Assembly (NCBI GenBank): GCA_964650405.1
Contig: CAZYTO010000065.1
Coordinates: forward strand, 1 to 21,401
Reading direction: 5' to 3'
DNA length: 21,401 nucleotides
DNA from: CAZYTO01 sp964650405
GTDB lineage: Bacteria; Acidobacteriota; Thermoanaerobaculia; Gp7-AA8
A program made the translations under genes and the position numbers. Positions 16,601 through 21,401 of this stretch are shown here, one piece after another; positions within the stretch are counted from its first letter, which is position 1; the number at the start of each line of letters is the position of its first letter. The notes under the pieces were generated by a model, which saw nothing but the letters and a program-made list of their open reading frames with translations, had not been told where the DNA came from and did not search any database.

Positions 16601-17780
16601 TGACTACACCGTCGATGACGCCGTCGATGGCGACTATGGCGTGATTGAAGTGTGTAACCCCCGGCAGGCCGGCCACCGTGTCGAAGCCGGTGCTGGCCTC
16701 GAGCAGTGCCACGTGCGCGGAGATGCCGGCCGTGCGCAGAAGGGCCACGAGCAGGGTCGCCTTGTCCTTGCAGTCGCCGTACTTTTTCTGCAGGACGCTC
16801 TTCGGCGTCCGCGGCACGATCGAGCCTTCGCCGACCTCCACGCCGGCGTAGCGGACGTCCCGGTTGACGGCATCGAGCAGCCGGCCGATGACCTCCCGCC
16901 GGTCCGTGGCCTTGCCCACGGCGGCGGCCACCACGCCCTTCAGATCCTCGGAGCCGATCTGCTGGTCGACGATCCGGTTGTAGTTCTTCGCGATCTCCTG
17001 CCACGACGTGCCGCTGGAGAAAGCGACGTACGGTACGTTCAATTCGTCGAAGGGAAGGTAGCTCTCGGAGGTCTCGATCGCGACGGAGCGGCCCTGCTCG
17101 AATATCACCCGGCTGCGTCCGTTTTCGGTGACGGTGCGCGGCTGCAGGCTGGTCCGGTTGACGATGCGCGGCGTGACTCCGGCGGCGGAATCGAGGGTGA
17201 GCCGGGTGTGCTCGACGTCGACTCCGGCCCCGAAGTGGTAGCGTCCGGTCATGCCGCCGCCGGCGATCGGGCTGCGGCCTTCCGTGGTGATGACGGTCTC
17301 GATGACCGAGCCTGCCGCAACGCCGGGCAGAGGCGCCCGCAGCACCCGCTGGTCGCTGAAAATGTCCTCTTCCTCCTCGGCGCTCGCTTCGACGATGGCC
17401 TTCGGATCGAGCGTGTGGACGGTTCCGTCCTTCGCGATCACCCGCGCCGCAATGACCGGCTTCTCGTCGTACCAGGGCGCCCACGAGGCCACGACCGTTC
17501 CCGTCTCGTCGACGCCATCCGCGGTGACGCTGCTCTTGATCTCATGCCAGACGGACTTCGACCTGCCGTCGGCTTCGAACGAGAACGTTGCCTCCTCGAG
17601 CAGGTAGATGACGCTCTGCTCCTTCGCCTCGACCTTCTGCGCCGCCGCAAGCAGGGCCTTCGGATCGGCACTTAACGGAACGGCGTCGTAGAGCGACTGG
17701 GCAAAGAGAGGAGCAGCGGCGAGGACGAGAAGAGAGACGAGTGCAGCGCGGGCCAGCACCTGGCGGACCGGAAGAGTCAT
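13674..17780 (-). CDS. Large exported DUF3857 / transglutaminase-like / TPR protein
   Basis: A 1368-aa protein with signal peptide (MTLPVRQVLARAALVSLLVLAAAPLFA, likely cut after LFA or FAQ). DUF3857 occupies roughly residues 55-210. A transglutaminase-like cysteine-protease fold follows at about 260-410 with an intact triad: Cys337 (KKYGDCKDKATLL), His380 (FNHAIVAID) and Asp402 (LWVDPTDEF). A beta-rich DUF3858-like segment follows. TPR-type helical repeats lie near 660-780 and again near 1240-1360 (ALHTLAALYAESGKSAEARQALLRSLERR). Such proteins are common in Acidobacteriota and Bacteroidota; their substrates are not known, and peptide or envelope protein processing is inferred. AGGA lies eight bases before the ATG. 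The gene is much longer than the usual DUF3857 protein because of the second TPR block. Monocistronic. Confidence 0.9.
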   Translation of the reverse strand: MTLPVRQVLARAALVSLLVLAAAPLFAQSLYDAVPLSADPKALLAAAQKVEAKEQSVIYLLEEATFSFEADGRSKSVWHEIKSSVTADGVDETGTVVASWAPWYDEKPVIAARVIAKDGTVHTLDPKAIVEASAEEEEDIFSDQRVLRAPLPGVAAGSVIETVITTEGRSPIAGGGMTGRYHFGAGVDVEHTRLTLDSAAGVTPRIVNRTSLQPRTVTENGRSRVIFEQGRSVAIETSESYLPFDELNVPYVAFSSGTSWQEIAKNYNRIVDQQIGSEDLKGVVAAAVGKATDRREVIGRLLDAVNRDVRYAGVEVGEGSIVPRTPKSVLQKKYGDCKDKATLLVALLRTAGISAHVALLEASTGFDTVAGLPGVTHFNHAIVAIDGVIDGVVNGEPALWVDPTDEFARPGELPVPDQGRMALIAAETTTALTRTPEAASTANRYIEARTVTLPEDGKAHVVEVTEGTWIEDAQLRRTAATTEKKAYRESLEKYAISYFVAPKLDRYEVGDPHNFGDRFRLTLDVTNSKNGIVDSGEADVAIPVHDLVSNLPQELRDYEEKTVEAEQAKPEKKRVHDFILPRAMTREWRYRIVPPQGFAARTLPKNEIVKLGSASLTSEYSTDADGAIVAKLTFDTGKRRLTPAEYQETRIAASKLARQPPIHVGFDSIGQSKLSAGDVGGALTEFRKLSVQHPKEAQHHIELARALLSGGLGEAARDEARRAVATEPGNARAHALLATVLEYDLLGRRFRHGCDIPGAIAALRKAKELDPAKAVYRARLADLLLYGDGDYKFGRNAHLDASIDEYKALIKDLGSEAASSRRALMLVLAHAGRWDELKEAGKAETDVQQRELFQLLATTATDGAAAGLRDLGAFDVSKRRTYGNSVAQTLIALRRYGDAADFLEAATKGSEQAAQTLAFVQVLRRVRPYEKVLDDTPRSMMLRLMEAEFAGDVKATKALLVPEMTGVADDNAHSRFFRALAGKVDSTPTTILDLTTATFEVQQDGSDESGYRLRLRSSSGTSATAGALSFFVVRRDGKYLLAGFGSATPTLGLEALKLADDGKVETARTWLNWARELVSAGGGDEPLAGSPFARLWQKEKPAATLDEVRLAAAVLASVKEYAARTVPILVALRDKAPTDDGKTAVDIALISCYDTQHEWAKIVPLAERLTKAYPDSGIAFLAWTNALTMLGRTAEADAAVKERLAARPKDEHAMRAMYRIAAKKGDYDTAVTWSRRVVDEITPTENDYNEAAWVALFRGTDLDRAIDDARRATADERRASSAALHTLAALYAESGKSAEARQALLRSLERRYSEDPTSSDWFVLGRIAENYGVHDAAVAAYKRVEKEEASGLSTWELAQKRMVVVGMK

Positions 17781-17849
17781 GGGTGAGTTCCTGAATTGGA
17801 ATTGGACGTGCGGTGCCCATGGTACTGCACGCCGAGGGCGACGGGATGA

Positions 17850-18041
17850 TCCTTACGGCCGAGCTACCCGAACTACATCCCCATGAAGCCCGCCGCGGTG
17901 AGAGAGATCCAGTCCCGTATTGAGGGATACGCCTTCGACGACGTGTTCGGTTACACGTGGGGACGCAACATCATTGGCGGCGGGCGAGAGGCCGTGTACG
18001 CGTCGTTCGATCGTTACCTTGCGGCGGTCGCCGCCGCGTGA
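17850..18041 (+). pseudogene. C-terminal relic of an MBL-fold metallo-hydrolase
   Basis: The frame from 17850 to the TGA at 18039-18041 has 63 codons. It begins SLRPSYPNYIPMKPAAV and continues with FDDVFGYTWGRNII and AVYASFDRYLAAV. The SYPNYIP, [FY]xxxxG..WGR and [ST]xxRYL pattern is what I recall from the C-terminal end of a group of MBL-fold hydrolases. An in-frame TGA lies directly before it (17847-17849), no start or zinc-ligand region is present, and the 5' part is missing. It is best read as the remains of a deleted gene. The family call rests on memory of the motif, so it is moderate. Confidence 0.5.
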
Positions 18042-18081
18042 GTGCCGAGTGCGGAGCGCCGAGTGCCGAGTGCCGAGTGGG
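18040..18081. repeat. Six 7-bp tandem units of GAGTGCC type
   Basis: GAGTGCC, GAGTGCG, GAGCGCC, GAGTGCC, GAGTGCC and GAGTGGG follow without gaps. The first unit overlaps the stop codon of the MBL-like relic. A 7-bp array of different sequence lies at 20882-20928. Confidence 0.8.
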
Positions 18082-18141
18082 CATGAGAGGAGTAACGAGG
18101 CATGAGTCCGTGAAGACGCTTCCCATCACGCCGCGCATCGA

Positions 18142-18147
18142 TATAAT
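18142..18147 (+). promoter_or_regulatory. -10 box TATAAT of prs
   Basis: A perfect sigma-70-type -10 hexamer ends nine bases before the TTG start of prs. The -35 region (about 18118-18124) shows no good match. The expected start of transcription (about 18154-18157) falls on the start codon. Confidence 0.65.
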
Positions 18148-18156
18148 TCGCCGCGC

Positions 18157-19101
18157 TTGTACGGTCCGCTGAAGGTCTTCACGGGTCGATCCCACCCCTC
18201 GCTCGCGCAGGAGATCTGCGCGATGCTCGGCGTGAGCACAGGCCACGTCTCGCTCTATAGCTTCTCGGACGGCGAGAACTACGTGCAGATCGACGAGAAC
18301 GTGCGAGGCGCCGACGTCTTCGTCATCCAGCCCACGTCGCCGCCGGTGAACGACAACCTGATGGAGCTGCTGATCATGCTCGACGCGTTCAAGCGCTCCT
18401 CGGCGCGGCGCGTCACGGCGGTGCTGCCGTATTACGGCTACGCGCGGCAGGACCGGAAGGACAAGCCGCGCGTCCCCATCACGTCGAAGCTGGTGGCGGA
18501 CCTCATCACCGCGGCCGGCGCCGACCGGGTGCTCACCCTCGACCTGCACGCCTCGCAGATCCAGGGCTTCTTCAACATCCCGGTGGACCACCTCTTCGCG
18601 GCGCCGGTGATCGTGCGGCACCTCAAGACGCTCGAGCTGCGCGACCTGACCATCGTCTCGCCCGACGCCGGGGGCGTGGAGCGGGCCCGGGCCTACGCCA
18701 AGCGCCTCGGCGCCACCCTGGCCATCATCGACAAGCGCCGTGTGGCCGCCAACCAGACCGAGGTCATGAACATCATCGGCGACGTCGACGGGCGCAACGT
18801 CTTCGTGGTCGACGACATCATCGATACAGCCGGCACGCTCATCCACACCGTCGAGGCCCTGTTCTCCAAGGGGGCGAAGTCGATCAGCGCGTCGTGCACC
18901 CACGCCGTGCTCTCCGGCCCGGCCATCTCCCGCATCAACAACTCGACGCTGGACCAGGTCATCACCACCAACAGCATGCCCACGGCGGACAAGGAAGCCG
19001 ACTGCTCGCGCCTCAAGACGCTGTCCATCGCCGAGCTGCTCGCCGAGGCCATCAAACGCATCCATAACGAAGACTCGGTGAGCTCGCTCTTCGAGATGTA
19101 A
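18157..19101 (+). CDS. prs: Ribose-phosphate pyrophosphokinase
   Basis: A 314-aa cytosolic enzyme that makes PRPP from ribose 5-phosphate and ATP for nucleotide, histidine and tryptophan synthesis. Diagnostic segments: FSDGENYVQIDENVRGADVFVIQ split across the flexible region, PYYGYARQDRKDKPRVPITSK (ATP/regulatory loop), LDLHASQIQGFF (metal and ribose site) and the PRPP-binding loop VFVVDDIIDTAGTL. The start is TTG at 18157: PLKVFTGRSHPSLAQ already aligns with the family N-terminus, and no ATG or GTG precedes it in frame with homology. There is no Shine-Dalgarno, and TATAAT is only nine bases upstream, suggesting a leaderless mRNA. rplY follows after 91 bp, a widely conserved neighbour. Confidence 0.96.
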   Translation: MYGPLKVFTGRSHPSLAQEICAMLGVSTGHVSLYSFSDGENYVQIDENVRGADVFVIQPTSPPVNDNLMELLIMLDAFKRSSARRVTAVLPYYGYARQDRKDKPRVPITSKLVADLITAAGADRVLTLDLHASQIQGFFNIPVDHLFAAPVIVRHLKTLELRDLTIVSPDAGGVERARAYAKRLGATLAIIDKRRVAANQTEVMNIIGDVDGRNVFVVDDIIDTAGTLIHTVEALFSKGAKSISASCTHAVLSGPAISRINNSTLDQVITTNSMPTADKEADCSRLKTLSIAELLAEAIKRIHNEDSVSSLFEM

Positions 19102-19102
19102 G

Positions 19103-19126
19103 GGCTAACAGGCAAAGAGTTTAGCC
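19103..19126 (+). promoter_or_regulatory. Hairpin 1 of the prs-rplY leader
   Basis: GGCTAA (19103-19108) pairs with TTAGCC (19121-19126) across a 12-base loop. Its right arm shares 19124-19126 with the left arm of the stronger hairpin at 19124-19146, so only one can form at a time. Confidence 0.4.
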
Positions 19127-19146
19127 GGACAGGAATAATGTCCGGC
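19124..19146 (+). promoter_or_regulatory. Hairpin 2 of the prs-rplY leader
   Basis: GCCGGACA (19124-19131) pairs perfectly with TGTCCGGC (19139-19146) around loop GGAATAA. No T-run follows, so it is not a standard terminator. It may be a processing site, a Rho-linked attenuator or a binding site for autoregulation by L25. Confidence 0.5.
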
Positions 19147-19192
19147 CGCGTTGGCTTTACCCGCTCGCACTACGTCTGAGGAGCTGAGCTCG

Positions 19193-19852
19193 ATGGCTGA
19201 AATCACACTGGAAGTCCAGGATCGCAATGACGGGGGGAAGGGCGTCGCGCGCAAGCTGCGGACGCAGGGGCAGATTCCGGCCGTCGTCTACGGCGGGCAC
19301 CGCGATCCCGCAAAAATCACGGTCGATCGCAAGGCCGTCTCGGAGCTGATTCAGAAGAGCGAGCACGGCGTCCGCTCCATCTTCCTGCTGAAGATGGCCG
19401 GCACGGACCAGCAGCGCCACGCCATGATCAAGGACATCCAGATGGATCCGATCTCGCGGAAGATGACGCACATCGACTTCGTGCGCGTGGTCATGGACGA
19501 GAAGATCCGCACCACCGTTCCAGTGCACATCGTCGGCACGGCCGTAGGCGTCAAGGAAGGCGGCATCCTGGACTGGCACATCCGCGAGCTCCACATCGAG
19601 TGCTTCCCAAACCAGATTCCCGACAAGATCGACGTCGACGTCTCGGCCCTGGGCTCGCATGACTTCCTCTGCGTCCGCGACATGACCCTCCCCGAGGGAG
19701 TAAAGGTGCTGGAAGACGGCGACCGCAACGTGGTCGGCGTCACGCATGCCAAGGCCGAAGTCGTGGCTGCGCCCGAAGGCGCCGAAGCGCCAGCCGCCGC
19801 GCCGGCCGAGCCCGAAGTCATCAGCAAGGGCAAGAAGACCGAAGAAGAGTAG
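19193..19852 (+). CDS. rplY: 50S ribosomal protein L25 / general stress protein CTC
   Basis: A 219-aa ribosomal protein that binds 5S rRNA. Residues about 1-95 form the L25 barrel (ITLEVQDRNDGGKGVARKLRTQGQIPAVVYGG, here broken into its strands), and about 100-185 form the TL5/CTC C-terminal domain (DWHIRELHIECFPNQIPDKIDVDVSALG). The tail is rich in Ala, Pro and Glu and ends in Lys/Glu, typical of the long form. The ATG at 19193 is chosen over an upstream in-frame TTG (19151), because GAGGAG stands nine bases before 19193 and MAEITLEV is the normal N-terminus. It follows prs; pth, the usual next gene, is absent. A strong terminator follows. Confidence 0.96.
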   Translation: MAEITLEVQDRNDGGKGVARKLRTQGQIPAVVYGGHRDPAKITVDRKAVSELIQKSEHGVRSIFLLKMAGTDQQRHAMIKDIQMDPISRKMTHIDFVRVVMDEKIRTTVPVHIVGTAVGVKEGGILDWHIRELHIECFPNQIPDKIDVDVSALGSHDFLCVRDMTLPEGVKVLEDGDRNVVGVTHAKAEVVAAPEGAEAPAAAPAEPEVISKGKKTEEE

Positions 19853-19877
19853 ATCGCCTGCGTTTCGTCACGAAGCC

Positions 19878-19905
19878 AAGCCCCGCGCCGGTCGCGGGGC
19901 TTTTT
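19878..19905 (+). terminator. Intrinsic terminator after rplY
   Basis: GCCCCGCG (19880-19887) pairs perfectly with CGCGGGGC (19893-19900) around loop CCGGT, extended by AA before and TT after, and followed by TTTTT. It lies 26 bp beyond the rplY stop and ends the prs-rplY unit. Confidence 0.95.
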
Positions 19906-19942
19906 GCTTTGCGCTACAGTTCCCCTGTTCGTGGTCCATCAC

Positions 19943-20515
19943 ATGACGAAGAAACTGATCGCACTCGTTCTCACCGTGCTCGCGTTTCCGGCCTGCCAGA
20001 AGACGGAGACGCCGGGAGCGCCCGCCGCGCCTCGCATAACCAGGAAGGCGAAGAAGGCCGATCCCCGCACGGTGGTCGGCACCGAGGTCGGCAACATCAT
20101 GCCGGCCTACACGGCCGAGTGGCTGGACGGAAAGCCGTTCGACCTCGCGGCGGAGCACGGCAACGTCGTCTTCCTCAACGTCTGGGCGACCTGGTGCGGG
20201 CCCTGCCGCAGCGAGATGCCGTTCCTGCAGTCGATGCAGGATCAGTACGCCGCGCGCGGATTGAAGGTGATCGGGGTGAGTGTCGATGAGAGCGGCATCG
20301 CCGGGGTCAAGTCGTTCCTCGCCGAAAAGGGCATCCACTATCCCAGCGCCATCGACCCCGACGGGCGGATCGCCAACCTGCTGGAGACGACGGTACTGCC
20401 GACGTCGGTGCTGATCGACCGGGCCGGACACGTGGCCTGGAAGGATGCGGGCATGCTGCGCGGGCCCGACCCGGCGCTGACGAAAGCGCTGGAGCAGGCC
20501 CTCGCCACTAAGTGA
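19943..20515 (+). CDS. TlpA/ResA-like thioredoxin-fold lipoprotein
   Basis: A 190-aa exported thiol-disulfide oxidoreductase. Residues 1-17 are a lipoprotein-type signal (MTKKLIALVLTVLAFPA) followed by Cys18, a possible lipidation site, although FPAC is not a perfect lipobox. A Pro/Lys-rich linker (21-45) leads to the AhpC/TSA-thioredoxin domain: NVWATWCGPCRSEMP has the active CxxC at Cys85 and Cys88, and the cis-Pro is at 153 (TVLPTSVLID). The typical TlpA insertion is present. Role: reducing thiols in envelope proteins or cytochrome maturation. The ATG at 19943 is preferred over an upstream TTG at 19904 that lies in the terminator. The stop overlaps the convergent small gene by eight bases. 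Confidence 0.92.
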   Translation: MTKKLIALVLTVLAFPACQKTETPGAPAAPRITRKAKKADPRTVVGTEVGNIMPAYTAEWLDGKPFDLAAEHGNVVFLNVWATWCGPCRSEMPFLQSMQDQYAARGLKVIGVSVDESGIAGVKSFLAEKGIHYPSAIDPDGRIANLLETTVLPTSVLIDRAGHVAWKDAGMLRGPDPALTKALEQALATK

Positions 20516-20687
20516 CGGCCCGCCTGCGGTCCGGCGACTCGCGCTTGACCCGCCGCCGCTCCCGCTGCCGCTCGATGAATGCCGTCACGTTCCGGGCCAT
20601 CTGTGCCAGCAGCAACCGCATGGGGAAATAGGCGAGGGCCAGCGCGAGAGCGACCGCCAGCATGAGAAAGAGGATTCCGGGAACCAT
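20508..20687 (-). CDS. Small 59-aa single-span membrane protein
   Basis: Reading the minus strand from the ATG at 20687 gives MVPGILFLMLAVALALAYFP, a clear membrane segment, and then a short amphipathic part (RLLLAQMARNVTAFIERQ) and a highly basic tail (RERRRVKRESPDRRRAVT). This matches the positive-inside arrangement of a small N-terminally anchored protein. No family recognised. It overlaps the end of the thioredoxin gene by eight bases, tail to tail. No strong Shine-Dalgarno precedes the ATG, and high GC makes open frames common, so confidence is moderate. Confidence 0.55.
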   Translation of the reverse strand: MVPGILFLMLAVALALALAYFPMRLLLAQMARNVTAFIERQRERRRVKRESPDRRRAVT

Positions 20688-20782
20688 CGAGGCTCATAAG
20701 AGCAAATTGCGGACCGGCGGATCACGTGACAGCGGTCAGGCGCTTGACACACGAATCCGAGAATTTTTGCTCTTGAATGGCA

Positions 20783-20843
20783 TCACGCGGAGGCGCGGAG
20801 AAAGCGGAGAAAAGAACCGCTTTATCTCCGCGCCTCCGCGTGA
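20783..20843. repeat. 61-bp near-perfect inverted repeat (TCACGCGGAG family)
   Basis: TCACGCGGAGGCGCGGAGA (20783-20801) is the exact inverted complement of 20825-20843, a 19-bp arm. Inside, AAAGCGG and CCGCTTT (20801-20807, 20817-20823) extend the stem, leaving a short A-rich loop. It is the complete member of a family also found at 465, 13631 and 21249. A REP- or MITE-like element is inferred. Confidence 0.85.
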
Positions 20844-20881
20844 AACCTTAGAAGGCGGCCGTCGAGAACAGCCTCGTCAGC

Positions 20882-20928
20882 GCGACCAGCGACCCGATCC
20901 GCGAACAGCGAGCAGCGACCAGCGAACT
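20882..20928. repeat. 7-bp degenerate tandem array GCGAcCA
   Basis: GCGACCA, GCGACCC, a 5-bp interruption (GATCC), then GCGAACA, GCGAGCA, GCGACCA and GCGAACT. The last unit overlaps the stop codon of the minus-strand DUF1579-like gene at 20927. It parallels the 7-bp array at 18040-18081. Confidence 0.75.
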
Positions 20929-21319
20929 ACTTTGCCCGCGTGCAGTGATCCTCTTCGACCTTGCGCCAGGTTCCGTCTCTCTCCTGGAGCGAGAAGACGT
21001 GGCCGATCCCGCTTGTGCCCTTCTTCGTGAAGGCATCGCGCGCGGTGAAGGTGGCCGTGCCGGTGTGAATGGGGCCTTCGAACGTGATGACGTCTTTGTC
21101 CCAGCCGCCGGCCCGGGCCGCCTCGTACGAGCCGGTGTTGTCGACCGAGCCGAAGATGTACTTCTTGATCTCTCCGTCGTAGCCGAGAAGCATGGACGAA
21201 CCGGAGGCGGGCAGCGGATTGGTCGCAGGCTCACCAGCTAAGAACGCGTCACGCGGAGGCGCGGAGGAAGCGGAGAAGGCAGCCAACCCTGCGTGATCTC
21301 CGCGTCTCCGCGTCTCCAC
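20927..21319 (-). pseudogene. 5'-truncated DUF1579-like protein, N-terminal part derived from repeat
   Basis: The open frame gives 130 residues from an ATG at 21319. Only residues from about 30 on look like protein: SMLLGYDGEIKKYIFGSVDNTG, GWDKDVITFEGPI and a closing DGTWRKVEEDHC, resembling the second half of DUF1579-type lipocalin-like proteins. The first 25 or so residues (METRRRGDHAG...SAPPRD) are the translation of the CTCCGCG repeat at 21249-21333. The N-terminal half of the domain and any signal peptide are therefore missing, and a repeat element has taken their place. The family call is from general pattern memory. Confidence 0.5.
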
Positions 21320-21333
21320 GTCTCTCCGCGTGA
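21249..21333. repeat. Rearranged copy of the TCACGCGGAG/CTCCGCGTGA element
   Basis: TCACGCGGAGGCGCGGAG (21249-21266) matches the left arm of 20783-20843, and TCTCCGCGTGA (21323-21333) matches the right end. Between them, TCTCCGCG is repeated in tandem (about 21297-21320), so the right arm has been expanded. It lies across the 5' end of the DUF1579-like frame. Confidence 0.7.
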
Positions 21334-21401
21334 TCCGCCCCTCGTCGATCGCTTCCTGGCGGGCGCAGCGCCGAGCCGGCCGCCGGCGCTCAGGGTGCCG
21401 C

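Larger units (their letters stand above)
17781..18156. other. Intergenic region with a gene relic, tandem repeat and the prs promoter
   Basis: This 376-bp gap between the divergent DUF3857 gene and prs holds an MBL-fold hydrolase C-terminal relic (17850-18041), a 7-bp tandem array (18040-18081) and a perfect TATAAT at 18142-18147. Before 17850 a direct GAATTG repeat is seen, but no clear gene. Confidence 0.6.

Noticed and set aside
15291..17675. 794-aa plus-strand open frame
   Set aside because: It lies antisense to the DUF3857 gene and has the Arg/Gly/Asp/Val-rich composition of an antisense frame in GC-rich DNA, without recognisable domains.
19124..19146. Intrinsic terminator after prs
   Set aside because: The stem is perfect but no T-run follows, so it is listed as a leader hairpin instead.
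20882..20928. Possible CRISPR-like array
   Set aside because: Units are only 7 bp, degenerate and without spacers; it is a simple tandem repeat, as is 18040-18081.

Overview
The window is high-GC bacterial DNA with tightly spaced genes on both strands. A partial outer-membrane-type C-terminus, several signal-peptide proteins, a very large DUF3857/transglutaminase/TPR protein and many dispersed palindromic repeats suggest a Gram-negative, soil-type lineage. Acidobacteriota or a relative fits best, but this is an inference from gene style; no rRNA is present to confirm it.

Layout. 1-162 is the end of an outer-membrane beta-barrel-like gene. 163-494 is a patch of REP-like palindromes, followed by an unrecognised 183-aa protein on the minus strand. 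1047-1872 is a non-coding gap with an AT-rich island, inverted repeats and a decayed 42-bp periodic repeat. Next come a secreted M1 aminopeptidase (1873-4446), a convergent SnoaL-like protein, tRNA-Arg(CCG) and a 773-aa 2-oxoglutarate/Fe(II) oxygenase-like protein with an acidic middle and a Cys-rich C-terminal part. 7658-9447 holds a secreted phosphodiester-glycosidase-domain (NAGPA-like) protein, divergent from an AbrB-type antitoxin/PIN toxin pair whose toxin lacks the first catalytic Asp. 9518-11802 is a translationally coupled pair: an APC-type permease and an ACMSD-like amidohydrolase. A Uma2 nuclease-family protein and a zinc alcohol dehydrogenase follow. 13674-17780 is the 1368-aa DUF3857/transglutaminase/TPR protein on the minus strand.

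The right end is housekeeping: prs (TTG start, probably leaderless) and rplY (L25/CTC) with a pair of mutually exclusive hairpins between them, then a strong intrinsic terminator. After that come a TlpA-like thioredoxin lipoprotein, a 59-aa membrane protein overlapping it tail to tail, and a 5'-truncated DUF1579-like gene embedded in repeats. A 63-codon relic of an MBL-fold hydrolase lies just upstream of prs.

No clear multi-gene defence or biosynthetic system is visible. The most interesting items are the oxygenase architecture, the coupled permease/amidohydrolase pair, the damaged PIN toxin with a ribosome-site-masking dyad, the prs-rplY leader, and several repeat families that sit next to stop codons of broken or intact genes.
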